Below are positions 1-8,565 of a stretch of 13,599 nt of DNA, one piece after another. The notes under the pieces are model-generated. The model was given only the letters and a program-made list of their open reading frames with translations. It ran no database searches and was not told where the DNA came from. The position numbers were made by a program, and so were the translations under genes. This DNA is from Muribaculaceae bacterium. GTDB lineage: Bacteria; Bacteroidota; Bacteroidia; Bacteroidales; Muribaculaceae. The first letter of the stretch is position 1. The number at the start of each line of letters is the position of its first letter. The stretch lies in NCBI GenBank assembly GCA_020026215.1, contig JAHHQT010000049.1:1-13599 (forward strand), written 5' to 3'.

Positions 1-429
1 CAAGAAGGCAACAGACTTCAATTGTTCTTCAAAGATAAAATTGAAAGCATACAACAATTATTGAACGAAGTTCCTCAATACGAAAATGAACGAGTGGCTA
101 AAATCAGAGCTCGTATCCAAGAATCTCTTGAAAAGCTTCAATGTGTGGACTATGACAAGAACAGATTTGAGCAAGAAATGATTTTCTACATTGAGAAATT
201 AGATATTACAGAAGAAAAGATTCGTCTTCAAAATCACTTGGACTATTTCCTATCTACTATGGAAAACGGTCATAGTCAAGGTAAAAAATTAGGTTTCATC
301 AGCCAAGAAATGGGACGTGAAATCAACACTTTGGGCTCTAAATCGAATCATGCAGAACTACAACGCGTTGTAGTGCGCATGAAAGACCAATTGGAACAAA
401 TCAAAGAACAGATTCTTAACGTAATGTAA
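1..429 (+). CDS. yicC: YicC-family endoribonuclease, C-terminal part
   Basis: The gene is cut by the left edge of the window; the reading frame is open from base 1 (QEGNRLQLFFKDKI...) to the TAA at 427-429, so the TTG at position 22 is not a real start. The visible 142 residues are helical and charged. They carry the hallmark C-terminal region of the YicC/YloC family (DUF1732): a GKKLGFISQEMGREINTLGS stretch followed by KSNHAEL, then a helical end of the LEQIKEQILNVM type. Family members are metal-dependent endoribonucleases linked to RNA turnover. That role comes from family knowledge, and the N-terminal domain cannot be seen here. The stop is one base before the gmk start, so the two genes are almost certainly co-transcribed, a pairing common in many bacteria. 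Confidence 0.93.
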   Translation, partial: QEGNRLQLFFKDKIESIQQLLNEVPQYENERVAKIRARIQESLEKLQCVDYDKNRFEQEMIFYIEKLDITEEKIRLQNHLDYFLSTMENGHSQGKKLGFISQEMGREINTLGSKSNHAELQRVVVRMKDQLEQIKEQILNVM

Positions 430-430
430 T

Positions 431-997
431 ATGAACAAGGAAGGTAAAATCATTATCATCTCTGCTCCGTCAGGAACTGGCAAATCTACCATTATTAATA
501 GTATTATCAATAATGAAGATTTGAAGTTGAGTTTCTCTGTATCTGCGACCAACCGTCCACCACGCGAAGGTGAAGTAGATGGTGTAAACTATTACTATCT
601 GACAACTGAAGAATTCCAAAAAAGAATTGCAGAAAATGCTTTTGTTGAATTTGAAGAAGTTTATCCTGGCAGATATTACGGAACGCTTAAATCAGAAGTG
701 GAAAGAATTCTAAACGGAGGTTATAATCTGATCTTGGATATTGACGTGAAAGGCGGTCTGAACGTTAAGAAACAATATCCTGATGCTGTCTCCATCTTCA
801 TTCAACCACCAAGCATTGAATGTTTAAGAGAAAGACTAATCAATCGTAAAACAGACAGTATGGAAGTAATCAACGAACGTGTCTCAAAAGCTGAATACGA
901 ATTGTCGTTCGCCAAATATTACGACCATAATGTTGTGAACGATGTGCTGGAAACAGCAATCGAAGAAGTGAAAGAAATTATAAAGAAAGCTATCTAA
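431..997 (+). CDS. gmk: Guanylate kinase
   Basis: This 188-residue protein phosphorylates GMP to GDP with ATP, the step between GMP synthesis or salvage and GTP/dGTP supply in the cytoplasm. The P-loop APSGTGKS is at residues 12-19. It is followed by the GMP-binding segment around residues 38-55 (SATNRPPREGEVDGVNYYY), the EFEEVYPGRYYGT region near 73-85, the LDIDVKGG strand around 102-109, and the lid with RLINRK near 135-140. The length is normal for the compact guanylate kinases of this phylum. The start ATG is one base after the yicC stop, and the last base of the TAA is also the A of the nadD ATG, so translation of the three genes is probably coupled. No internal promoter is evident. Confidence 0.97.
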   Translation: MNKEGKIIIISAPSGTGKSTIINSIINNEDLKLSFSVSATNRPPREGEVDGVNYYYLTTEEFQKRIAENAFVEFEEVYPGRYYGTLKSEVERILNGGYNLILDIDVKGGLNVKKQYPDAVSIFIQPPSIECLRERLINRKTDSMEVINERVSKAEYELSFAKYYDHNVVNDVLETAIEEVKEIIKKAI

Positions 998-1578
998 TGA
1001 AAATAGGCATTTTCGGCGGTTCTTTTAATCCGATACATATTGGTCATTGTATTTTGGCTGAATACATTGCCAACTTCTCTGATTTGGACGAAGTTTGGCT
1101 GAATGTATCCCCTCAAAATCCATTGAAACAAAGTGCTGATTTGGCTGACGACAAGCACCGTGTAAATATGCTGAATATTGCCATCAAGGATTCAAAATGC
1201 CTGAAGATGTGCGATATTGAATTTTCATTACCAAAGCCCTCCTATACAATCACTACTTTAAAGACTTTGAAAGAAAAATATCCCGAACATGATTTTTCAT
1301 TGATTATCGGTGCTGATAACTGGTGCAACTTTAAGAAATGGAAAGATTGGGAAACCATAATTCAAAATCATGATATATGGGTATATCCTCGTGTGGGATA
1401 TGATTTGGTAAACAAAGAGAACTATCCCAACGTAAAATTTATAAATGCCCCTTTGATTGAAATATCATCAACATCCATTCGTGAAATGTTGAAAAAGGGA
1501 ATTGACATGAACTTTTTCTTACCCAACGGAGTTTTAACCTATATACATGAGAATAAACTATACGGAATAAATGGATAA
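997..1578 (+). CDS. nadD: Nicotinate-nucleotide adenylyltransferase
   Basis: A 193-residue nucleotidyltransferase that transfers AMP from ATP to nicotinate mononucleotide, making deamido-NAD in NAD biosynthesis. The N-terminal GGSFNP (residues 7-12) and HIGH (14-17) form the (H/T)xGH nucleotide-binding signature. The LIIGADNW stretch near 102-109 and the ISSTSIR motif near 156-162 are the conserved second half of the active site in NadD proteins. Length and ends match the family. The ATG overlaps the gmk stop by one base, and the 3' end overlaps the next gene by eight bases, so it sits in the middle of a coupled operon. The gmk-nadD pairing is a familiar arrangement in Bacteroidales. Confidence 0.96.
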   Translation: MKIGIFGGSFNPIHIGHCILAEYIANFSDLDEVWLNVSPQNPLKQSADLADDKHRVNMLNIAIKDSKCLKMCDIEFSLPKPSYTITTLKTLKEKYPEHDFSLIIGADNWCNFKKWKDWETIIQNHDIWVYPRVGYDLVNKENYPNVKFINAPLIEISSTSIREMLKKGIDMNFFLPNGVLTYIHENKLYGING

Positions 1579-2080
1579 AATTGACAATAACAGCATTCTT
1601 TTTATTGGATTGTCAAATGAATACTGTAATCTAATAGAGAATGTAACTGAATTTGAGAAGGGAGAATTGATTGACAAATTAATCAAGATTCTACCACGTC
1701 TCTATATATCAATGAGTGATATTGAACTTACCGAGAATGACGAATACATCTATATAGAACCTCATTTGGAAGAAATCTATTATGACAGTGTCAGACGAAA
1801 TATGGAAGGCATTTTCGGAGAAGATGACACTTACCTCGAAGTTTTCGAAGAAGATATGAAATTCTCAGAGACTCCTATTGCAGCGAGTATCTCTGAATGT
1901 TTGGCAGATATCTTCCAGTATCAATACGATTTTATTCATTCCGTCAAAGATGCGCCACAATCCCACATCAAAGATTTCATCAACGTATGCCGAGAAAACT
2001 TTGAAACATATTGGGGACAAACTTTATGCAATGTTCTAAGAGCCTTGCATAACATTAAATACCACGCTGATAATATTTAA
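1571..2080 (+). CDS. DUF5063-like acidic protein of unknown function
   Basis: A 169-residue acidic protein with no signal peptide or membrane segment. It appears mostly helical, with aromatic-rich acidic patches (YIYIEPHLEEIYYDSV, then GEDDTYLEVFEEDMKF) and a C-terminal helix bearing YWGQTLCNVLRALHNI. I recognise it as the small DUF5063-type protein often found beside nadD in Bacteroidales, but this is from memory of the family and no catalytic motif is visible. The start ATG lies inside nadD (overlap of eight bases), which supports translational coupling. It precedes the aminopeptidase by 13 bases. I assign no function. Confidence 0.8.
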   Translation: MDKIDNNSILFIGLSNEYCNLIENVTEFEKGELIDKLIKILPRLYISMSDIELTENDEYIYIEPHLEEIYYDSVRRNMEGIFGEDDTYLEVFEEDMKFSETPIAASISECLADIFQYQYDFIHSVKDAPQSHIKDFINVCRENFETYWGQTLCNVLRALHNIKYHADNI

Positions 2081-2093
2081 AATTTAAATACAC

Positions 2094-3386
2094 ATGGAAT
2101 ATACAAAAGCTGAAGATTTATTAAGCTTCTTGGACAATAGTCCTTGTAACTTTTTCGCAGTTAAGACCATTAAGTCTGAATTGGATGCAAAAGGTTTTAT
2201 TGAATTGAAAGCATCAGACAAATGGCAAATAAATAAAGGCGGCAAATATTACGTAACCAAAAACGATACTGCAATATTTGCATTCAAAGTAGGAAACCGA
2301 CCAATTTCAGAAACAGGATTCAAGATTATTGCTGCACACTGTGACTCTCCTTGCATGCGTATCAAGCCTAATCCTGAATTATATTCAGATGGCGTTATTC
2401 GTTTGAATGCTGAAATCTATGGCGGTCCTATCCTATATACTTGGTTTGACCGTCCACTTTCTTTAGCAGGTAGAGTGATGCTTCATAATCCTGAGAATCC
2501 GTTGCACCCAACTACCCGTCTCATCAATTTCAACCGCCCAGTTTTGATTATCCCTCATTTGGCAATTCACTTCAATAGAAACGTCAATGACGGAATCAAA
2601 ATTTCAAGACAAAAAGACATGATTCCTATTGCAGGAATTATTACTGAGAAATTAGAAAGAAAAAACTTCTTATTAAATAAGATTGCTGAAGAACTTTCTG
2701 TTAAAGTTGAAGACATCGTTGATTTCGACTTGACCGTATACAATTATCAGAAAGCATCATTGGTCGGATTTGAAAACGAATTCATCACATCAGGACGTAT
2801 TGACGACTTGAGCATGGCTCATGCTGCCGTATGTGCAATTCTTGATGGCACAGATACTGAAACGACTTCTATTTCTGCCATTTTTGACAACGAAGAAACT
2901 GGTAGCGGGACAAAACAAGGTGCAGCATCACCGGTACTTGCCAACATTATGCGCAGAATCGCCATTGCAACAAATGTAGATGAAGAAGGATTCTATCAGT
3001 CATTGGACAAGACATTCATGATTTCGGCGGACAATGCTCATGCAGCCCATCCGAACTATCCTGAAAAATATGACATTACCAACCACCCTGTTATGGGCGG
3101 AGGTCCTGTTGTTAAAATCAATGCAAACTGCAAATATATGACCGATGCCAAATCATCATCAATGTTTATTGAGTTGTGTCGTCGTTCTAATGTTCCTTAT
3201 CAATATTTTGTAAACCACTCGGATGTAGCCGGAGGTTCTACTCTTGGAAATATCCTTACTTCTCAAATCGACATTACAGGTGTTGATATGGGTAATCCTA
3301 TTTGGGCAATGCATTCTGCAATGGAAACAGGCTCTATCAAAGACCACGAATACGTTATCAAACTATTTACAGATTTCTTCTGCTAA
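2094..3386 (+). CDS. M18-family aspartyl-type aminopeptidase
   Basis: A 430-residue cytoplasmic zinc aminopeptidase of MEROPS family M18, which removes N-terminal residues (classically Asp/Glu) from peptides. Probable metal ligands and catalytic residues are in the expected order: His82 in AAHCDSP, Asp237 in SGRIDDLSM, the Glu267-Glu268 pair in DNEETGSG, Asp313 in SADNAHAAHP, and His407 in AMHSAME. The HSDVAGGSTLG segment near 375-385 is also typical. The length fits bacterial M18 enzymes. The true substrate preference cannot be read from the sequence. It is the last gene of the rightward operon, 13 bases after the DUF5063-like gene, and is followed at once by a strong terminator. Confidence 0.95.
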   Translation: MEYTKAEDLLSFLDNSPCNFFAVKTIKSELDAKGFIELKASDKWQINKGGKYYVTKNDTAIFAFKVGNRPISETGFKIIAAHCDSPCMRIKPNPELYSDGVIRLNAEIYGGPILYTWFDRPLSLAGRVMLHNPENPLHPTTRLINFNRPVLIIPHLAIHFNRNVNDGIKISRQKDMIPIAGIITEKLERKNFLLNKIAEELSVKVEDIVDFDLTVYNYQKASLVGFENEFITSGRIDDLSMAHAAVCAILDGTDTETTSISAIFDNEETGSGTKQGAASPVLANIMRRIAIATNVDEEGFYQSLDKTFMISADNAHAAHPNYPEKYDITNHPVMGGGPVVKINANCKYMTDAKSSSMFIELCRRSNVPYQYFVNHSDVAGGSTLGNILTSQIDITGVDMGNPIWAMHSAMETGSIKDHEYVIKLFTDFFC

Positions 3387-3405
3387 ATAATTTCAATAGA
3401 AAATT

Positions 3406-3442
3406 AAAAGAGCCGCTAAGATATAACCTTAGCGGCTCTTTT
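3406..3442 (+). terminator. Rho-independent terminator after the aminopeptidase operon
   Basis: A perfect 15-bp stem (AAAAGAGCCGCTAAG at 3406-3420, its complement at 3428-3442) closes a 7-base loop. The stem ends in a T run on the plus strand and an A run on the other side, so it can end transcription from both directions. It lies 20 bases after the aminopeptidase stop. Confidence 0.9.
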
Positions 3443-3453
3443 ATTGACATAAT

Positions 3454-3491
3454 AAAAAATAGCTGTCCAATTATTTGAACAGCTATTTTTT
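3454..3491 (-). terminator. Rho-independent terminator after valS
   Basis: A 13-bp perfect stem (AAAAAATAGCTGT at 3454-3466, its complement at 3479-3491) is extended inward, after one mismatch, by CAA/TTG around a TTAT loop. Read on the minus strand it ends in a T run about 20 bases beyond the valS stop. It can also work in the plus direction, backing up the neighbouring terminator. Confidence 0.88.
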
Positions 3492-3511
3492 ACTTTATAG
3501 AATTTACTCGA

Positions 3512-6136
3512 TTAGCAATTTTTCAAAGCTTCAATGCTTTCTTTAATTGTAGCAATCTTAGATTCAGCATCTGCTTGTTTCTTACGTTCCATTTCAATAA
3601 CTTTTGCAGGAGCGTTATTTACAAACTTCTCATTGCTCAATTTCTTCAAAACACTTTGCAAGAAACCTTCATTGTATTTCAAGTCAGCTTCCAATTTCTT
3701 AAGTTCTTCTTCAACATTGATGTTATTACCCAATGGAACTGCATATTCAGTTGTTCCTACCATAAATGATGCAGACGTTGCATCCTTAGTTTCAACAGCA
3801 GCAATATTTGAAAGGTTAGCCAATTTCACAACAACAGAACGCATTGGAATTTCAGCATTACCTAACACTTGCAAATCCATTGTTTCCTTGTTAGCAATGT
3901 TCTTTTGCAAACGGACTGTTCTGACACCTGCAATGATTTCCTTTGCAATATTCATTTGATTGATAATGTCAGTATTTACTTCACCGGCAACTGGCAATAA
4001 CTCAGTCATAATGCTATCGCCATCCTTTCGGTCAGCAATGTGTTGCCACAATTCTTCAGTGATGAATGGCATGAATGGGTGCAATAACTTCAACAATGTA
4101 TCGAAGAAGTTCAATGTTGCGTCGTATGTAGCTTTATCGATTGGTTGACCATAAGCAGGTTTGATCATTTCCAAATACCAAGATGAGAATTCATCCCAGA
4201 ACAATTTGTAAATAGTCATCAATGCTTCTGACAATCTGAATTTGCTGAATAAATCTTTAACTTCATCAAGCGTTGAATTCAAGACAGCATCAAACCAAGT
4301 GATTGCATCTTTTGCATATTCTGGTTGCTCAATTTCAGCAGTGTTCCACCCTTTAACCAAACGGAATGCGTTCCAAATCTTATTACTGAAGTTACGTCCT
4401 TGTTCACATAGAGAATCATCATAAAGGATATCGTTACCAGCAGGAGCTGCCAACATCAATCCCATTCTGACACCATCAGCACCGAACTTTTCAATCAAAT
4501 CCAATGGGTCTGGTGAGTTTCCTAATGATTTAGACATTTTACGGCCCAATTTATCACGAACAATACCAGTGAAATATACATTCTTGAATGGCATTTCGTG
4601 TTTGTATTCATAACCTGCGATAATCATTCTGGCAACCCAGAAGAAGATAATGTCCGGACCAGTTACCAAATCTGAAGTTGGATAGTAATATTTGATTTCT
4701 TCATTGTCAGGATCCAAAATACCATTGAACAATGAGATTGGCCATAACCAAGAAGAGAACCATGTATCCAAACAATCTTCATCTTGGCGCAAGTCTTCAA
4801 CTTTTAAATCCTCGTTACCAGTCTTTTCGATAGCCAAACGCAATGCTTCTTCTTTTGATTCTGCAACTACATAACCGCCTTGAGGCAAGAAGTAAGCAGG
4901 AATACGGTGTCCCCACCAAAGTTGACGAGAAATACACCAGTCCTTAATGTTTGTCATCCAGTGACGGTAAGTATTCTTGAACTTAGCTGGATGGAATTTG
5001 ATATTATCATCCATTACGGCATCCAATGCCGGTTTTGTCAAATCTTCCATTTTCAAGAACCATTGCATTGACAATTTCGGCTCAATTACCGCATTGCTAC
5101 GTTCTGAGTGACCAACTTTATTTGTATAGGCTTCTGTCTTTTCCAATAATCCGGCAGCAGCCAAGTCTTTTTCAATTTGTTCACGTACTGCAAAACGATC
5201 CATGCCAACATACATGCCGGCAGATTCACTGATAGTACCATTGTCATTGAAGATATCAATACTTGGCAAGTTATATTTTTCGCCAAGCATATAGTCATTG
5301 ACATCGTGAGCAGGAGTTACTTTCAAACAACCTGTACCGAATTCAATGTCAACATAGTCATCTTCGATAACCGGGATTTCACGATTAACCAATGGAACAA
5401 TCACACGTTTACCCTTCAAATGAGCGTTTTTAGGGTCGTTAGGATTAATACACATTGCTGTATCACCCATGATTGTTTCCGGACGTGTTGTTGCAACAAT
5501 AGCATAATTGTCTTCACCTACTATTTTATAACGCAAGTAATACAATTTACCATGTTCTTCTTTGTAGATAACTTCTTCATCGCTAAGTGCAGTCAAGGCA
5601 GCCGGGTCCCAGTTTACCATACGTACACCACGATAAATCAAGCCTTTGTTGAACAAGTCAACGAAAACTTTTATAACGCTCTTAGAACGGATTTCATCCA
5701 TAGTGAATGAAGTTCTATCCCAATCGCAAGAAGCACCAATCTTCTTCAATTGTTCAAGAATAATACCACCATGTTCTTCTTTCCATTCCCATGCGTGTTT
5801 CAAGAATTCCTCGCGAGTCAAGTCCGTTTTTTTAATACCTTGTGAAGCCAAACGAGCTACAACTTTTGCCTCAGTTGCAATTGAAGCGTGGTCTGTACCA
5901 GGCACCCAAAGGGCATTCTTGCCTTCCATACGTGCACGACGAATCAAAATATCTTGAATTGTATTATTCAACATGTGACCCATGTGCAATACACCTGTAA
6001 CATTTGGCGGTGGAATTACAATTGTATAGGGTTCTCTTTCATCTGGTTCTGATTTGAATAGATGATGATTCATCCAATATTGATACCATTTACCCTCAAC
6101 TTCTTCGGGGCTGTATTTGGTAGCTAATTCACTCAT
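3512..6136 (-). CDS. valS: Valyl-tRNA synthetase
   Basis: An 874-residue class I synthetase that charges tRNA-Val with valine in the cytoplasm. In order: PPPNVTG followed by the ATP-binding HMGH signature (residues 50-53); the inserted editing domain with VATTRPETIMGDT near 213-225, which hydrolyses mischarged Thr-tRNA; the DTWFSSWLWP motif near 456-465, typical of ValRS; the KMSKS loop (532-536); an anticodon-binding helical domain; and a C-terminal Lys/Glu-rich coiled-coil arm (about 805-874) that is diagnostic for ValRS rather than IleRS or LeuRS. Length is normal for the family. It is a single-gene unit facing the aminopeptidase operon, with its own promoter upstream. No T-box-like leader was seen, which fits this phylum. 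Confidence 0.98.
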   Translation of the reverse strand: MSELATKYSPEEVEGKWYQYWMNHHLFKSEPDEREPYTIVIPPPNVTGVLHMGHMLNNTIQDILIRRARMEGKNALWVPGTDHASIATEAKVVARLASQGIKKTDLTREEFLKHAWEWKEEHGGIILEQLKKIGASCDWDRTSFTMDEIRSKSVIKVFVDLFNKGLIYRGVRMVNWDPAALTALSDEEVIYKEEHGKLYYLRYKIVGEDNYAIVATTRPETIMGDTAMCINPNDPKNAHLKGKRVIVPLVNREIPVIEDDYVDIEFGTGCLKVTPAHDVNDYMLGEKYNLPSIDIFNDNGTISESAGMYVGMDRFAVREQIEKDLAAAGLLEKTEAYTNKVGHSERSNAVIEPKLSMQWFLKMEDLTKPALDAVMDDNIKFHPAKFKNTYRHWMTNIKDWCISRQLWWGHRIPAYFLPQGGYVVAESKEEALRLAIEKTGNEDLKVEDLRQDEDCLDTWFSSWLWPISLFNGILDPDNEEIKYYYPTSDLVTGPDIIFFWVARMIIAGYEYKHEMPFKNVYFTGIVRDKLGRKMSKSLGNSPDPLDLIEKFGADGVRMGLMLAAPAGNDILYDDSLCEQGRNFSNKIWNAFRLVKGWNTAEIEQPEYAKDAITWFDAVLNSTLDEVKDLFSKFRLSEALMTIYKLFWDEFSSWYLEMIKPAYGQPIDKATYDATLNFFDTLLKLLHPFMPFITEELWQHIADRKDGDSIMTELLPVAGEVNTDIINQMNIAKEIIAGVRTVRLQKNIANKETMDLQVLGNAEIPMRSVVVKLANLSNIAAVETKDATSASFMVGTTEYAVPLGNNINVEEELKKLEADLKYNEGFLQSVLKKLSNEKFVNNAPAKVIEMERKKQADAESKIATIKESIEALKNC

Positions 6137-6205
6137 TATTAAAATATTATATAGTTTTACAATTTCAAATTATAAAATTATGGTATAAATACACAAAATT
6201 TGGTA

Positions 6206-6213
6206 CAAAGATA
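6206..6213 (-). promoter_or_regulatory. Candidate valS promoter, -7 box
   Basis: On the minus strand this reads TATCTTTG, an exact match to the Bacteroidota -7 consensus TAnnTTTG used by the primary sigma factor of that phylum. It lies about 70 bases upstream of the valS ATG in the divergent intergenic region. A clear -33 TTTG was not found, so the call rests on the -7 box and position. Confidence 0.6.
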
Positions 6214-6256
6214 GTAAAAACCCCCTTTATATTAGCCATAAACGCTGAAAAATAAC

Positions 6257-6264
6257 TACATTTG
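6257..6264 (+). promoter_or_regulatory. Candidate promoter -7 box for the endonuclease-mnmE unit
   Basis: TACATTTG matches the Bacteroidota -7 consensus TAnnTTTG exactly and sits 16 bases before the endonuclease ATG at 6281. That would give a very short leader. The whole 144-base divergent region (6137-6280) is AT-rich and otherwise holds only the valS promoter facing the other way. Confidence 0.6.
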
Positions 6265-6280
6265 CAAATAAATTGTAATT

Positions 6281-7168
6281 ATGACAGCAAGGAAAAGGAA
6301 GACATATAATAGACGAACAAGTAAAAAATCAAACAAAAAAAGGAATTGGTCATTCTTGAAAGTAATTCTTCTCGCTTGTACTATTGTCATTTCCATCTAT
6401 CTGATTTATGCTGTTGGAAATGACACCATTCACATCCCTACAGAAAATATCTTTAAGACAAATAAAGAGAAATTTCAATATAATGCCAACGAACTTCTTT
6501 CCGTTAGAACTGACAAGGATATTGACGACATTTTTATTCGTTATAAGGCTTTTAACGTGTCTTTCAACCCTACATACAGAATTCCGAATTATGTGGTTTA
6601 TGAACTGACTAAGTCAGAAGTAGAGGGAGAGCAAAAACGTGCCAACTCATTTGAATGTGACCGAAATGTAAAAGGATGTCCGGAACCTTACGAATATACA
6701 CGTAGTGGATATGACAGAGGACACATGGCTCCTGCCGCCGATATGAAATGGGATTACGATGCCATGCACGAATCATTCTACATGACTAACGTATGCCCAC
6801 AAAAGCATTCTCTTAATGGTAGAGGTTGGAAATCTTTGGAAGAGAAATTGCGCGATTGGGTAAAACGAGACAGTGCTTTGATTATTGTATCTGGTCCTAT
6901 TTTATCACGCTCAATGAAAACCATTGGAAAAACAGGCATTGCCATACCAGAACGTTTCTTCAAAGCCGTACTTGCTCCATTTGCGACACCGGCACGTGCC
7001 ATTGCATTTATTTATAAGAATGACGGCGGGCAAAAATATATTGAAGACCAAGTGGTGTCTGTAGATGAAGTCGAAGCTGCCACATCTTTGGATTTCTTCT
7101 ACACCCTACCCGATGATATTGAAAATAGAATTGAACAATCAACAGACTACAAAGAATGGAACAACTAA
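6281..7168 (+). CDS. Membrane-anchored DNA/RNA non-specific endonuclease (NUC1/EndoG family)
   Basis: A 295-residue protein with a strongly basic N-terminus (RKRKTYNRRTSKKSNKKR), one hydrophobic helix at about residues 24-46, and an outer nuclease domain of the beta-beta-alpha metal type. The catalytic DRGH motif is at 145-148 (GYDRGHMAPAADM), with His148 as the presumed general base. The downstream SFYMTNVCPQKHSLNGRGW segment (165-183) carries the Asn that binds the metal in this family. Members cut DNA and RNA sugar non-specifically with Mg2+. The positive-inside helix suggests a domain facing the periplasm, where it could degrade nucleic acid for nutrition or limit DNA entry; that role is inference. 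The start is chosen because the promoter lies just before it. The 3' end overlaps mnmE by 13 bases. Confidence 0.92.
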   Translation: MTARKRKTYNRRTSKKSNKKRNWSFLKVILLACTIVISIYLIYAVGNDTIHIPTENIFKTNKEKFQYNANELLSVRTDKDIDDIFIRYKAFNVSFNPTYRIPNYVVYELTKSEVEGEQKRANSFECDRNVKGCPEPYEYTRSGYDRGHMAPAADMKWDYDAMHESFYMTNVCPQKHSLNGRGWKSLEEKLRDWVKRDSALIIVSGPILSRSMKTIGKTGIAIPERFFKAVLAPFATPARAIAFIYKNDGGQKYIEDQVVSVDEVEAATSLDFFYTLPDDIENRIEQSTDYKEWNN

Positions 7169-8565
7169 ACATAAGCAAGAATAACGATACAATTTGTGCA
7201 ATTTCAACTCCTGCAGGAGTAGGAGGTATTGCCGTAATTAGAGTTAGTGGAAAAGACGCATTCAACATTGTAGGTAAATGTTGGAAAGGGAAAGATTTGC
7301 AACAAGTTCCATCTCACACAGTGCACTTGGGCAAAATCATTGACCAAAAACAAGAAATCCTTGATGAAGTGGTGGCAACTGTTTATAAAGCGCCAAACAC
7401 CTTCACAGGAGAAGACGTGATTGAAATTTCATGTCACGGCTCAATTTGGATTCAAAATCAAATTATCAATACATTGATTACCAATGGTTGCCGTTCAGCA
7501 GAAGGTGGTGAATTTACCCGTCGCGCCTTTATGAATGGCAAGATTGACCTCTCGCAGGCCGAAGCTATTGCAGATGTCATTGCATCATCATCAAAAGCAT
7601 CACATCGTATTGCTATTAGCCAGATGCGTGGAGGTTTCAGCAAGGAACTTTCTTCCCTACGCGAACAATTGTTGACGTTCGTCTCATTGATTGAATTGGA
7701 ATTGGATTTCAGCGAAGAAGAAGTTGAATTTGCAAATCGGGAGAAACTTATTGCATTGGCTACTAAGATAAAAAATGTAATTGGCAAACTTGCCAACTCT
7801 TTTGCAACAGGTAACGCGATTAAAAACGGTTTTCCTGTAGCTATCGTGGGTGAAACGAACGTAGGCAAATCCACCTTACTGAATCGTTTGCTACACGATG
7901 ACAAGGCATTGGTTAGCGACATCAAAGGTACAACACGTGACGTAATTGAAGACACCATCCAATTAGGAGGTTTGACATTCCGTTTCATTGATACAGCCGG
8001 AATCCGCGAAACATCAGATACCATTGAGAATATGGGCATCGAACGCACCTATAAGAAATTGGATGAAGCATCTATTGTACTATGGATGATTGACGTGACC
8101 CAAGACATTACCAACATAAATAATATAGCTAAAGACATTCTTCCACATGCAGAAGACAAACACCTGTTGGTCGTATTGAACAAAATCGACAAACAGGGAG
8201 CTACCAAAGTTGAAGAAATCAAACAAATCATAAAAGGTCTATCCCCTGCTATTGATATCATTGAAATTTCAGCAAAGAAAGACATCGGTGTAGAACAATT
8301 GGAAGAAACGCTAATCAAGACAGCCAATGTTTCAGAAATAGACAGTAACGCTGTTGTTATTACCAACGCACGTCACTATGATGCACTTTGTCATGCAGAA
8401 GAAGCCATCACACGCGCATTGGGAGGACTTGAGCAACAGATTTCAGGTGACTTTATTTCCCAAGACATCCGCGAATGCCTTCACTATATTGGTGAAATTA
8501 CAGGCGAAATCACCACCCATGAAATCCTAGGCAACATCTTCGCCAAGTTCTGCGTGGGCAAATGA
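7156..8565 (+). CDS. mnmE: tRNA uridine-5-carboxymethylaminomethyl modification GTPase MnmE
   Basis: A 469-residue GTPase that, with MnmG, installs the (carboxymethyl)aminomethyl group on the wobble uridine (U34) of certain tRNAs. The N-terminal tetrahydrofolate-binding domain begins at DTICAISTPAGVGGIAVIRVSG and includes the GEFTRRAFMNGKIDLSQAEA block (118-137). The G domain has the P-loop GETNVGKST (232-240), the GTTRD switch (258-262), DTAGIRET (279-286) and NKID. The protein ends in FCVGK (465-469), the conserved C-terminal motif whose Cys466 is important for activity. The start overlaps the endonuclease gene, so the two are probably translated from one message. It ends in TGA, unlike every other core gene in the window (TAA), and its last codons are G+C-rich; see findings on a possible attachment site. 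The product appears intact. Confidence 0.97.
   Translation: MEQLNISKNNDTICAISTPAGVGGIAVIRVSGKDAFNIVGKCWKGKDLQQVPSHTVHLGKIIDQKQEILDEVVATVYKAPNTFTGEDVIEISCHGSIWIQNQIINTLITNGCRSAEGGEFTRRAFMNGKIDLSQAEAIADVIASSSKASHRIAISQMRGGFSKELSSLREQLLTFVSLIELELDFSEEEVEFANREKLIALATKIKNVIGKLANSFATGNAIKNGFPVAIVGETNVGKSTLLNRLLHDDKALVSDIKGTTRDVIEDTIQLGGLTFRFIDTAGIRETSDTIENMGIERTYKKLDEASIVLWMIDVTQDITNINNIAKDILPHAEDKHLLVVLNKIDKQGATKVEEIKQIIKGLSPAIDIIEISAKKDIGVEQLEETLIKTANVSEIDSNAVVITNARHYDALCHAEEAITRALGGLEQQISGDFISQDIRECLHYIGEITGEITTHEILGNIFAKFCVGK
8546..8565 (+). other. Possible left attachment site (attL) in the 3' end of mnmE
   Basis: The last codons of mnmE (TTCTGCGTGGGCAAATGA at 8548-8565) correspond to the same FC-GK codons that SGI1-type islands use as attB in enterobacteria (established for that island). 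Here a tyrosine recombinase module begins within 300 bases, and codon and stop usage change at this point. The exact crossover cannot be defined because the other end is not in the window; no second copy was found by eye between here and 13599. Confidence 0.45.

Noticed and set aside
22..24. TTG at 22 as the start of yicC
   Set aside because: The frame is open to base 1 and upstream codons fit the family, so this is an internal codon of a gene cut by the window edge.
5177..5710. 177-codon open frame on the plus strand inside valS
   Set aside because: It lies fully antisense to the conserved valS coding region, has no RBS and has no recognisable domain. The same holds for the other antisense frames in valS.
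7458..8048. 196-codon open frame on the minus strand inside mnmE
   Set aside because: It is antisense to the conserved MnmE G domain and has low-complexity Ser/Ile content typical of a shadow frame.
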